Shown: in pieces, positions 1-8,687 of the stretch
Position numbering within the stretch: position 1 is the stretch's first letter
How the letters are laid out: every line of letters begins with the position of its first letter
Source: Methylococcales bacterium
GTDB lineage: Bacteria > Pseudomonadota > Gammaproteobacteria > Methylococcales > Methylomonadaceae
Direction of reading: 5' to 3'
NCBI GenBank assembly: GCA_028713145.1
Contig: JAQTOT010000002.1
Location: forward strand, 1 to 43,879
DNA: 43,879 nt
Translations under genes and position numbers: made by a program
The notes under the pieces: generated by a model
Database searches by the model: none
Told to the model about the DNA's origin: nothing
What the model saw: only the letters and a program-made list of their open reading frames with translations

Positions 1-259
1 GTTGCTCCCAGCGAAGTTGAAATAAATCAAACGTCGCACTGAAATGGTCTGCGTCAACTGAAGGTGCGACGACTCCAAAACGTTCACAAAGTTGGCTTAA
101 ATGTTTGCGTTCATGAATTTTTTCTTCACTTGAACGCGATAATGCCAAATGACTGGCTCGACCTGGTAAGCCACGAATGATTGGAGAACGAGCATGAACT
201 TCGTTATGCAGAATAAAACGTTGTGGGTGATTTTCAGGAATAGGGTAGACAGTAGTCAC
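1..259 (-). CDS. DUF3422-like protein, N-terminal part (truncated by window edge)
   Basis: Minus-strand reading open to the window edge: (V)TTVYPIPENHPQRFILHNEVHARSPIIRGLPGRASHLALSRSSEEKIHERKHLSQLCERFGV; resembles the DUF3422 N-terminus. GTG start at 259 is inferred. Confidence 0.6.
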   Translation of the reverse strand, partial: MTTVYPIPENHPQRFILHNEVHARSPIIRGLPGRASHLALSRSSEEKIHERKHLSQLCERFGVVAPSVDADHFSATFDLFQLRWEQ

Positions 260-331
260 AAAATAAGCAGGGTAGGGAAGTTGCAGAACAAAGCGCGTTG
301 CGACAAGCGAAACGCGCCATTATTTAGGAAA

Positions 332-547
332 TTAGACTTTGCAAGGTGAATTACCTAACGCAGAGCAAAGCGGACACCAGCCAAAATAGCCTGTTGCTGT
401 AGCAATCAAGCCGATTAAAAGTAACGGAATGCTAGCAAGAAATACCGATGAAACTAATGCTACAACGCCACCATACAAACGGTATTTTTTTTGTTGGTCG
501 TTTAAGTTCACTTCAAATTTTGTCAAACGTTTATAATCAAAACTCAT
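332..547 (-). CDS. Small DUF2892/YgaP-like inner membrane protein
   Basis: 71 aa with two hydrophobic segments (GGVVALVSSVFLASIPLLLIGLIATATGYFGWCPL), typical DUF2892 pattern. Confidence 0.7.
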   Translation of the reverse strand: MSFDYKRLTKFEVNLNDQQKKYRLYGGVVALVSSVFLASIPLLLIGLIATATGYFGWCPLCSALGNSPCKV

Positions 548-652
548 GTCGAAACCTTCTTCTTATAATAGTGATTGAAAAACAAGCCGAATCGCGGCAT
601 TGTCAGCCTTGAAACTATACAGAGCTAGTCAAAATCTGCAAGTGAAAATTTT

Positions 653-2026
653 ATGAGTAAAAAAACGAAAACAGCCTTTGTTTGTGACCAATGTGGCGCG
701 GATTATCCACGTTGGAATGGACAATGCGCGAGTTGTGGTGAATGGAACACAATCAAAGAAATTCGTTTAGCTCCTGCAAATGAAAAACGGGTTGTTACAA
801 CAGGCTATACAGGCACACGTTCAGAAGTAAAACGTTTATCAGACGTAAATTTATCGCAAGCAGAACGTATTTCTAGTGACATTTCAGAATTTGACCGTGT
901 TTTGGGTGGCGGCATTGTGCAAGGTAGTGTCGTGTTAATCGGCGGCGCACCAGGTGCTGGGAAAAGTACGTTATTACTTCAAGCAATTGCCAACATTGCG
1001 GCGCGAGATATTTCAGTTTTATATGTTTCAGGTGAAGAATCGCTGCAACAAATCGCCGAACGGGCTAATCGTTTGAAATTGCCCGCAGACAAAATTTTGA
1101 TGCTTGCTGAAACATCGGTGCAACGAATTTGTGACGTGTTGGACGAACTACAACCACAAATTTTGGTCATTGATTCAATTCAAGTCATGTACACAACAAC
1201 GTCAGATTCGGCAGCGGGTTCAGTCTCGCAAGTGCGTGAATCGGCAAGTTATTTAACGCAATATGCCAAGCAACATAATGTGTCGATTTTTATGGTAGGA
1301 CACGTTACCAAAGATCATTCTCTTGCAGGTCCTATGACGCTCAGTCACATTGTCGATACGCAAGTCATGCTCGCGTCAACGGATGATGCGCGTTATCGCG
1401 TTTTACGCGCGGACAAAAATCGTTTTGGTAGCGTGGGTGAACTCGGTTTTTTTGCGATGGATAACACAGGTTTAAAAGAAGTGAAAAATCCGTCAGCGAT
1501 GTTTTTAAATCGTGCTGAAAAACCGTCTTCAGGCAGCGTCGTGACCGTTTTGTGGGAAGGTACGCGCCCATTGCTAGTTGAAATTCAAGCTCTTGTGACA
1601 GATTGTCAATATGGAAATCCACGTCGTTTGGCGGTGGGTTTAGATCAAAATCGACTTGCCATGTTGCTCGCCATTTTGGCGCGACACGGTGGAATTTCAA
1701 CGGCAAGTGACGAAATTTATGCAAACGTAGTCGGCGGCATTCGCGTAACTGAAACAAGTTCAGATTTGGCTATTGTTGCTAGCATTGTGTCGAGTTTACG
1801 AAATAAAGTGGTCGCGCAAGATGCGTTTTTCTTTGGTGAATTAGGTTTAAACGGCGAAATTCGACCTGTTACAAATGGTCATGCGCGTTTGAATGATGCG
1901 GCAAAACATGGATTCAAAAAAGCCGTGATTCCCAAAGCGAATGCGCCTAAAAAAGCGATTGCGGGTTTAGAAATTCATGGCGTTTCAACGCTTTCTGAGG
2001 CGTTAGATATTTTGTTTGTGATTTGA
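653..2026 (+). CDS. radA: DNA repair protein RadA/Sms
   Basis: N-terminal zinc finger CDQCGADYPRWNGQCASCGEWNT, Walker A GGAPGAGKST, KNRFG motif, Lon-like C-terminus. Confidence 0.97.
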   Translation: MSKKTKTAFVCDQCGADYPRWNGQCASCGEWNTIKEIRLAPANEKRVVTTGYTGTRSEVKRLSDVNLSQAERISSDISEFDRVLGGGIVQGSVVLIGGAPGAGKSTLLLQAIANIAARDISVLYVSGEESLQQIAERANRLKLPADKILMLAETSVQRICDVLDELQPQILVIDSIQVMYTTTSDSAAGSVSQVRESASYLTQYAKQHNVSIFMVGHVTKDHSLAGPMTLSHIVDTQVMLASTDDARYRVLRADKNRFGSVGELGFFAMDNTGLKEVKNPSAMFLNRAEKPSSGSVVTVLWEGTRPLLVEIQALVTDCQYGNPRRLAVGLDQNRLAMLLAILARHGGISTASDEIYANVVGGIRVTETSSDLAIVASIVSSLRNKVVAQDAFFFGELGLNGEIRPVTNGHARLNDAAKHGFKKAVIPKANAPKKAIAGLEIHGVSTLSEALDILFVI

Positions 2027-3028
2027 ATTTTGCTGTTTTTGCGTGAGTAGCGTTAAAAATTTTTCCGTAAATTCTGTTGGCAATTGCGCGGTGACTGGCA
2101 CAAACCAATGATTTTGTGTCGTAAAATATTTACATTTCACCGCGTCTTTTTCGGTCATTAAAACGGGATGATTTTTAAAGATAATTTCTTTTTCACTAAA
2201 AACATGATGATCAGGAAAACTATGATTAACACACTGTAAAATTCCTGCTTTTTCAAGCTGCGAAAAAAAACGCTGTGGATTACCAATTCCAGCAATCGCA
2301 TGGCAATCGAGAAATTTGAATTCGGCTAACGGTTTGCTTTCACCAGTTTTTAAATTTATCGCATTATCGCCATGCAACTGCATTTGCCATTCGTGCCAAG
2401 CGGTGTCATTTAACGGTTTGCCATTCACGACAACAAAATCAACGCTATTTAACCGCTCAATCGGTTCTCTTAACGGCCCTGCGGGCAAACAAGCAGAATT
2501 TCCAAAACGTCGCTCACCATCAACAACTGCAATTTCAATGTCACGTTTAAGCGCGTAATGTTGCAAACCATCGTCAGCTAAAATCACATCGCATGGCGCG
2601 TGTTTCAATAAAAATTGTCCTGCTTCAACGCGATTTGCCCCGACAGCCATCGGGCAGTTTATTTGTTGCAAAATGAGCAATGCTTCGTCACCCACTTCCG
2701 CTACGTCGCTATTGGGTAAAACCATCTTTGCCGCGACTTTTTTTCCGCCATAACCGCGACTGATAATGCCAACCCGATAGCCGTGCGCTTTGAGTAAATT
2801 GGCTAAATAAACACATAATGGTGTTTTTCCCGTGCCGCCCACAGTGATATTGCCAACAATAACAACGGGAACAGGTAAAGCGGTGCTTTTTTTCAATCCA
2901 ACGTTATAAAGCCAGCGGCGAAATTTCACAAAATCTAAGAAAAACATTGCTATCGGCGTAAGGGCTGCGCCGATGAAATGATCGCCATACCAAATATCAA
3001 GTAACCAACGCGAAACGGTTTTTTTCAT
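2003..3028 (-). CDS. lpxK: Tetraacyldisaccharide 4'-kinase
   Basis: VPVVIVGNITVGGTGKTPLCVYLANLLK, GDEALLI, DDGLQHYAL, LPAGPLREP motifs. Confidence 0.96.
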   Translation of the reverse strand: MKKTVSRWLLDIWYGDHFIGAALTPIAMFFLDFVKFRRWLYNVGLKKSTALPVPVVIVGNITVGGTGKTPLCVYLANLLKAHGYRVGIISRGYGGKKVAAKMVLPNSDVAEVGDEALLILQQINCPMAVGANRVEAGQFLLKHAPCDVILADDGLQHYALKRDIEIAVVDGERRFGNSACLPAGPLREPIERLNSVDFVVVNGKPLNDTAWHEWQMQLHGDNAINLKTGESKPLAEFKFLDCHAIAGIGNPQRFFSQLEKAGILQCVNHSFPDHHVFSEKEIIFKNHPVLMTEKDAVKCKYFTTQNHWFVPVTAQLPTEFTEKFLTLLTQKQQNSNHKQNI

Positions 3029-4611
3029 TGCTTTCTCATGCTCCGACTTTTTTCAATTTGCCCACGAAAATACTCCACGCTCATCTTGCGTCCTAAAACG
3101 ACTAATAAATCGTCGGCACGAAGGATAAAGTGTTCAGGCGGATTGAAATAAAAATGCTGGTTTTTAATTTCATAACTGTTTTGATGAATTCGATGTTCTG
3201 GATTTGCGCTGACAACACCTAATAAAATCAACTTTCGTTCTAAAAAATTTACGGATGAAATTTCAGTGCATTCTAAAATGGAACCTAATTCCACTTTTAA
3301 CGTTTCCATCACAATATCTTTTTCGGCGTTAATAATGCCTAAAATCGCTTCAAATGCGACAGGTTGCCCAACATATTCGGCAGCGACCATGCCTGCAATT
3401 TCAAACGGACGAATCACATTACTTGCCCCAGCTTGATAAAGTTTTTTGACGTTTTCAATGTTATTTGCACGGGTAATAATGTTGATACCAGAATTTAAAT
3501 GCCGCGCGGTGAGCGTAACGTAGACATTCATCACATCGTCATCGGTCACACATAAAACGCTTGATGCACCGTTGTTAATGCCTGCTGTTGCTAACACGCC
3601 ATTTTTACTCGCATCTGCGTGAATATAGGTATATTTAAGTTCTTCTGCTTTATCGATATTTTCTTGCAGCGAATCAATAACGATAAAATCGAGTTTGTCT
3701 TTGGTTAATTGTTTTGCAATGTGCTGTCCGACACGTCCGAAACCACAAATAATTATGAAACTTTTGAAACGTTTAATTTCGGTGTAAGTACGATTTTCGC
3801 GTAAATGTTTTATTTCTTCGCTAAACCCCGACACCATAATTGAGGTAAAAAACGATAAAACGCCAATGCCACCAAAAATTAACACAATGGCAACCATTCG
3901 ACCGCCTGTCGAATGGGGGGCAATATCGCCGTAACCAACAGTGGCTAATGTCACAATTGTCCAATAAAACCCATCAAACAAATTTTTGATTTGTCCGCCT
4001 TCGGCGTGACTTTCAAATAAGTAGCTGACGATGCCACCAATAAAAATCAAAAAACCTAAAAATATCCCTAATGTATAAAGTTCAAAACGTTTGTTAGCTA
4101 AAATGTTGATGAAGACTTTGATACTTTGGAAATGGCGAAACAGTTTGAGTAACCGAAACACCATGAAAACTCGTAAAAAACGAAAGGTTTCATAACTCGG
4201 TAAAATCGCCAGCAAATCAATAATTGCCATTGGCGTAATCATGTAACGCAATTTGGCGAGAATAACCTCTTTTAACGCCAAAAAAACAGGAAAGCGTGTG
4301 TTGAGATATTTTGACTTTTCATAGTGCGTCAAAATAATTTCATGACTATTACTTGCCAGCCAAAAACGCAATAAATACTCAATGGTGAAAATGACTAAAA
4401 TCGCTTGTTCAAGTTTTTTACTTAGTTCTGTTATTTCATGATCAATTTCGTGAATTAAGAAAAAAACGCTCAATAACACCATACTGACAATAAAAAACGC
4501 CACATAACCGTTATAGCGACTATTTGGATTTTCAAGTACGTTGAAAAAGAAATGTTTCACGTTTTGATAACGTGGCGAATTTTTTAACAGGTAGGCAAAT
4601 TTAACAATCAT
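3025..4611 (-). CDS. Voltage-sensor-type potassium channel with TrkA-N/TrkA-C (RCK) domain
   Basis: S4-like RFLRVFMVFRLLKLFRHFQSIK, selectivity filter TLATVGYGDI, Rossmann FIIICGFGRVGQHIAKQL, C-terminal TrkA-C-like region. Confidence 0.9.
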   Translation of the reverse strand: MIVKFAYLLKNSPRYQNVKHFFFNVLENPNSRYNGYVAFFIVSMVLLSVFFLIHEIDHEITELSKKLEQAILVIFTIEYLLRFWLASNSHEIILTHYEKSKYLNTRFPVFLALKEVILAKLRYMITPMAIIDLLAILPSYETFRFLRVFMVFRLLKLFRHFQSIKVFINILANKRFELYTLGIFLGFLIFIGGIVSYLFESHAEGGQIKNLFDGFYWTIVTLATVGYGDIAPHSTGGRMVAIVLIFGGIGVLSFFTSIMVSGFSEEIKHLRENRTYTEIKRFKSFIIICGFGRVGQHIAKQLTKDKLDFIVIDSLQENIDKAEELKYTYIHADASKNGVLATAGINNGASSVLCVTDDDVMNVYVTLTARHLNSGINIITRANNIENVKKLYQAGASNVIRPFEIAGMVAAEYVGQPVAFEAILGIINAEKDIVMETLKVELGSILECTEISSVNFLERKLILLGVVSANPEHRIHQNSYEIKNQHFYFNPPEHFILRADDLLVVLGRKMSVEYFRGQIEKSRSMRKQ

Positions 4612-4637
4612 TGAATCAGGTAAGAATTTAAGAATGA

Positions 4638-4664
4638 AAAAGACGCGAACGTTTCGCGTCTTTT
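4638..4664. terminator. Bidirectional Rho-independent terminator
   Basis: Perfect 12-bp stem AAAAGACGCGAA / TTCGCGTCTTTT with 3-nt loop; downstream of the minus-strand gene ending at 4672. Confidence 0.8.
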
Positions 4665-4671
4665 AGAGTTT

Positions 4672-4857
4672 TTACAGCACTATCGACACAATCAACACAA
4701 TGACGGCAATAAAAGAAATGGTAAAAATTATGCCGCCAATAACGTACGAAGAAAGCGAACCGTGTTGAAAATCTTGCTCACGATTTTTACTGCTTTGTAC
4801 GCCTGTAGCCGCTGCAATGACACTTTTAGCGATTTGAAGAATGTTTGGTTTTGACAT
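4672..4857 (-). CDS. DUF2970 small membrane protein
   Basis: SVIAAATGVQSSKNREQDFQHGSLSSYVIGGIIFTISFIAVIVLIVSIVL matches the DUF2970 pattern (AaxGVQSxxNRexDF...GiiFt). Confidence 0.8.
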   Translation of the reverse strand: MSKPNILQIAKSVIAAATGVQSSKNREQDFQHGSLSSYVIGGIIFTISFIAVIVLIVSIVL

Positions 4858-5785
4858 CGTTTTTTTCTCCTTTTACAACACTGGTTGTTTCAACAGGCAA
4901 GCCTGCAAATTCAAATAATAAGGCTAATTCTTTTGCATCAAGTTCATAACATTTTCCTGTACGCAAACCATCTGATAACACAACGGGTCCATAACGCACA
5001 CGCATTAAACGACTGACAACAACATTTTGTGCTTCCCACAAACGGCGCACTAAACGATTACGACCTTCGCTCACAACAACGTGATACCACTTGTTTGCCC
5101 CTTCGCCGCCCATAAAATAAATTTGGTCAAATTTTGCCAAACCATCTTCGAGCATGACACCTTGTTTGAGTAGTTCTATTTTTTCGTCAGGCACTTCGCC
5201 CAAAATTCGCACCGCATATTCACGTTCAACTTCGGTTGAAGGGTGCATCAATTTGTTCGCCAGTTCACCGTTATTTGTGACGAGTAATAAACCTGAGGTA
5301 TTTACGTCTAATCGTCCAACTGAAATCCAGCGTGACGTGTCGAGTTTCGGCAAATTGGCAAAAATAGTCGGGCGACCTTGTGGATCGTTGCGTGACACAA
5401 TTTCACCTGTTGGTTTATGGTAAATCAGAACGCGCGTAGGTTGGCGTTCAAATTTTTCCCAATGCACCACGCGGTCATTGAGTTGCACATAATCGCCCGC
5501 TTTTAAATGTGCGCCTTGTGTCACCACATTGCCGTTGATTTTTAAACGTCCTTCTGTAATCCAACGTTCAATTTCACGACGTGACGCTAAACCACCTCGC
5601 GCTAAAACTTTTTGAATACGCTCGCCATCTTTTGAGGCTTCAACGTCAACATCGACAAGGCGTTTTTCAACAGGTGCTTTTTTTTTCGCATCGCGTAAAT
5701 TTTCACGACGCATTTGACTAGCAGGTTTATTGGGTTGTTTTTTATTGCGTAATGCAACGGGATTATTGAGTTGTTTGGTTTTCAC
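4826..5785 (-). CDS. rluB: 23S rRNA pseudouridine synthase B
   Basis: S4 domain RIQKVLARGGLASRREIERWI, catalytic VGRLDVNTSGLLLVTNNGELANKLMHPS, EGRNRLVRRLWEA. Confidence 0.93.
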   Translation of the reverse strand: MKTKQLNNPVALRNKKQPNKPASQMRRENLRDAKKKAPVEKRLVDVDVEASKDGERIQKVLARGGLASRREIERWITEGRLKINGNVVTQGAHLKAGDYVQLNDRVVHWEKFERQPTRVLIYHKPTGEIVSRNDPQGRPTIFANLPKLDTSRWISVGRLDVNTSGLLLVTNNGELANKLMHPSTEVEREYAVRILGEVPDEKIELLKQGVMLEDGLAKFDQIYFMGGEGANKWYHVVVSEGRNRLVRRLWEAQNVVVSRLMRVRYGPVVLSDGLRTGKCYELDAKELALLFEFAGLPVETTSVVKGEKNDVKTKHSSNR

Positions 5786-5797
5786 GTTGTTCCTGTA

Positions 5798-6709
5798 TCA
5801 ATGGGTTTTGCCGATTAAATTGACAAATAATTGTTCTAATCGATTACTTTTGTTTTTCATGCTGACGACTTGAATGTTTGCTGCGCTGAGTTGAGCGAAT
5901 AAATCATTTAAATTACATTCTTTCGGCACACCAATTTCTAACACTTTTTCTGAAAGTTGATTGATTTCATAGCCGTTTAAAATCGGGTTTTTAACAGGTT
6001 GTGCTAAATCCAAAATGAAATAATCAACGTGTAATCGCGTAAGCAAACTCGCCATATCGGAATGCTCAATAATTTTTCCGCTGTCGATAATAGCGATATT
6101 GCGGCACAAACTTTCAGCTTCTTCTAAATAATGGGTCGTTAAAATAATCGTCGTGCCTTGCGCGTTCACTTCTTTGAGCATTTCCCACATCGAGCGACGA
6201 ATCTCAATGTCAACGCCTGCGGTGGGTTCGTCGAGAATGAGCAGTTTTGGCGCGTGAACCATCGCTCTTGCAATCATCACTCGTCGTTTCATTCCGCCTG
6301 ATAAACGCCGTGACATCGTGTCACGTTTGTCCCATAAATCGACTTGTTTTAAACACGTTTCCACGCGCTGCAAGGCAATTTTTTTGGGAATACCGTAATA
6401 GCCCGCTTGATTTAATACGATACTTTTTGCGGTATCAAATTGATTAAAATTGATTTCTTGTGGCACAAGTCCCAAACAGCTTTTGGCTAAATTTCGTTGT
6501 GTTTTCAAATCATAATCAAAAATTTTAACCGTGCCACTTGTCGCGTTCACGAGTGAACTGATAATGCCAATAGCGGTTGATTTTCCTGCGCCATTTGCGC
6601 CAAGTAATGCGAAAAAATCGCCCTGTTTGACTTCTAAATCGATGCCTTTCAAGGCTTCGAAGCCATTTTGGTAAGTTTTACGAAGATTATTTATTGAGAG
6701 TGCGTTCAT
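5798..6709 (-). CDS. ABC transporter ATP-binding protein (YadG-like)
   Basis: Walker A GANGAGKST, signature LSGGMKRRVMIARAM, Walker B LLILDEPTAGVD, H-loop TTHYLEEAE. Confidence 0.92.
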   Translation of the reverse strand: MNALSINNLRKTYQNGFEALKGIDLEVKQGDFFALLGANGAGKSTAIGIISSLVNATSGTVKIFDYDLKTQRNLAKSCLGLVPQEINFNQFDTAKSIVLNQAGYYGIPKKIALQRVETCLKQVDLWDKRDTMSRRLSGGMKRRVMIARAMVHAPKLLILDEPTAGVDIEIRRSMWEMLKEVNAQGTTIILTTHYLEEAESLCRNIAIIDSGKIIEHSDMASLLTRLHVDYFILDLAQPVKNPILNGYEINQLSEKVLEIGVPKECNLNDLFAQLSAANIQVVSMKNKSNRLEQLFVNLIGKTH

Positions 6710-6754
6710 GCGAGTAGTTTAGCAGTTTTTAGCGCGATATTTTGACGAAAAAAA

Positions 6755-6777
6755 ACCGCGCTAGAAACTAGCACGGT
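6755..6777 (-). terminator. Rho-independent terminator for the downstream-facing cytochrome gene
   Basis: ACCGCGCTAG-AAA-CTAGCACGGT (one mismatch) with an A-run on the + strand at 6749-6755 (U-run on the minus transcript). Confidence 0.7.
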
Positions 6778-6814
6778 TATTTTTACTTCACGAAACGGAG
6801 AAATTTCGGTGAAA

Positions 6815-7153
6815 TTATTTGCTTTGAATGTATGCGAACAACGCATCAACAGCTTGATCTTCACCGTAGCCAGCTTTTTTAACAGGACCAACTTCCATGA
6901 TTGCTGCGATAGCTTTTGGCATTCCGCCTTTGCCGTCTTTTAATGTTTGTTCAAAGCTAGCGCGTGTTAATTTGCCAGATTTTACTAAATCAAATAATTG
7001 TGGGTTTGATGCGATGTCGTGGCAAGTGCCGCAACCGCGACCGAAAGCACGTTCGTAAATTTTCGCGCCGATTTCTGTTTTTTCGTCAGCGAACGCTGCG
7101 CCGCTTAAACCCATTACTGCAACAGTTGATAATGCTAAAACTAATTTTTTCAT
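6815..7153 (-). CDS. Small periplasmic c-type cytochrome
   Basis: Signal peptide MKKLVLALSTVAVMGLSGAAFA, heme motif CGTCH, distal KGGMP, C-terminal ALFAYIQSK. Confidence 0.88.
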   Translation of the reverse strand: MKKLVLALSTVAVMGLSGAAFADEKTEIGAKIYERAFGRGCGTCHDIASNPQLFDLVKSGKLTRASFEQTLKDGKGGMPKAIAAIMEVGPVKKAGYGEDQAVDALFAYIQSK

Positions 7154-7403
7154 AATGACCTCTCAAAGTTTAAAAAGCTGTTTTTATTTTTTTCAAAAAC
7201 ATATATTCAACAAAATTTGAACGGGCAAAGGATAAGGATTTTAGGGCTAAAGTTCAACGATTTTGTTCAATTTTGTCACGCACAAAAGTTTGTTGAAAAA
7301 TGTTTTTTAAAATAGGCAGCGGTATTGCGTTATTTTTTCTTGGCAGGAAATAAAAAAAATTGGCATAAGATAACGAGATGAAAATTACAGTAAAAATTCC
7401 GTT

Positions 7404-8039
7404 ATGAAAAACAAAAAAATAACCGTGATTTTGGTTGATGACCATGCCGTTGTCCGAGCAGGATTTCGTTTATTGCTTTCGACTGAAGCCGATATTGACG
7501 TGATTGCCGAAGCCGAAAAAGGCGAACAAATTTTACAGCTTTATGCTGATTTAAAACCCGATGTGATTGTGATGGATTTATCGATGGCAGGCATTGGCGG
7601 TTTAGAAGCAACGCGGCGATTGGTTTCGCGTTATGACGAGGCAAAAGTGATTGTGTTTAGCGTGCATCATGAAACTGTTTTTGTGAGTCGGGCAATGACG
7701 GCTGGAGCGAAAGGTTACATTTGCAAACAAGCGCATCCTGACGTGTTGATTACGGCAATTAAGAAAGTCGCTAGCGGGGAAATTTTCATTGAACCCAATT
7801 TAGTCAATGAACAGAGTTCAGATTTAAAAACCATCGTGAACGATTTTTCACCACGCGAATTTGATGTTTTTTTATTGCTCGCAAAAGGGCTGACGGCACA
7901 CGATATTTCTGAAAAATTATGTTTGAGTTATAAAACGGCGGCTAATTACGGCACAAACATTCGGGCAAAATTAAATGTGAATTCGAGTGCTGAACTGGCT
8001 CATATTGCGTTGTCTTTGAATTTGATGTCGCAAGTTTAG
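7404..8039 (+). CDS. NarL/FixJ (LuxR-type) response regulator
   Basis: Receiver ITVILVDDHAVVRAGFRLLL, DVIVMDLSM, KGYICK; HTH FSPREFDVFLLLAKGLTAHDISEKLCLSYKTAANY. Confidence 0.93.
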   Translation: MKNKKITVILVDDHAVVRAGFRLLLSTEADIDVIAEAEKGEQILQLYADLKPDVIVMDLSMAGIGGLEATRRLVSRYDEAKVIVFSVHHETVFVSRAMTAGAKGYICKQAHPDVLITAIKKVASGEIFIEPNLVNEQSSDLKTIVNDFSPREFDVFLLLAKGLTAHDISEKLCLSYKTAANYGTNIRAKLNVNSSAELAHIALSLNLMSQV

Positions 8040-8108
8040 GAAAAAGTCCTATAGGTTTTCACGCCAATCAACTCTAAAATTTAAACCACTTCTTGGTTCT
8101 CCATTTTT

Positions 8109-8141
8109 ACCGCGCTGTTGAAAAATAGCGTGGTTTTTTTT
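8109..8141 (+). terminator. Rho-independent terminator
   Basis: ACCGCGCT / AGCGTGGT stem (one G-U) followed by a T-run; downstream of the response regulator. Confidence 0.7.
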
Positions 8142-8302
8142 CGGGAAAATTTTCGATTCGTGATTTGATTGTTGAGTTGTCGTACTTTACTATGAGCTGC
8201 GAGTGGGGGCTTGCTGTTTGTTGGTGTTCTTTATCAAGCTCTCTAGCAACAATGAATAATCGCGAGATGATGGTTTTAATCAAAAAATATTGGAGAGCAA
8301 AC

Positions 8303-8488
8303 ATGAAAATGAAAGATGCAATGAGTTTAAGAGAACTTTGGGGCAATAAACCATGTGATCATCCAACATTAGAGAAAGAATATGAGAGGGGGGCGGCGAC
8401 AGGAGATTATGTTTGTATTCAATGCGGGGAAGCTGCTTGGGGAAAAAATTGGAATAAGAAAGAAGAAGTATCGTTGCCTGTTAAGTAA
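8303..8488 (+). CDS. Small Cys/His-containing (possible zinc-ribbon) protein
   Basis: GGAGAG ribosome-binding site before ATG 8303; MKMKDAMSLRELWGNKPCDHPTLEKEYERGAATGDYVCIQCGEAAWGKNWNKKEEVSLPVK. Confidence 0.6.
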   Translation: MKMKDAMSLRELWGNKPCDHPTLEKEYERGAATGDYVCIQCGEAAWGKNWNKKEEVSLPVK

Positions 8489-8549
8489 GTACACAAACAT
8501 TTCATTACATGAAGCGACTCTAATACTCCGTGTTGTCTCTTCAACTTCC

Positions 8550-8586
8550 AGCCGCGTATCTTCAACAAAAAGATACGCGGCTTTTT
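8550..8586 (+). terminator. Strong Rho-independent terminator
   Basis: Perfect 13-bp stem AGCCGCGTATCTT / AAGATACGCGGCT followed by TTTT. Confidence 0.85.
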
Positions 8587-8687
8587 CATGTCAGGAAAAA
8601 TTCCTTTTCTGTCTTACTCTGTAGTTTTTGAACATCAAGCTGTTTATGATTTACAACAAACAAATTTAGCAGTTAGGTCGATTTAGG

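Noticed and set aside
1365-1757. 130-aa minus-strand ORF inside radA
   Set aside because: Fully antisense to a clear radA gene, no ribosome-binding site or domain evidence.
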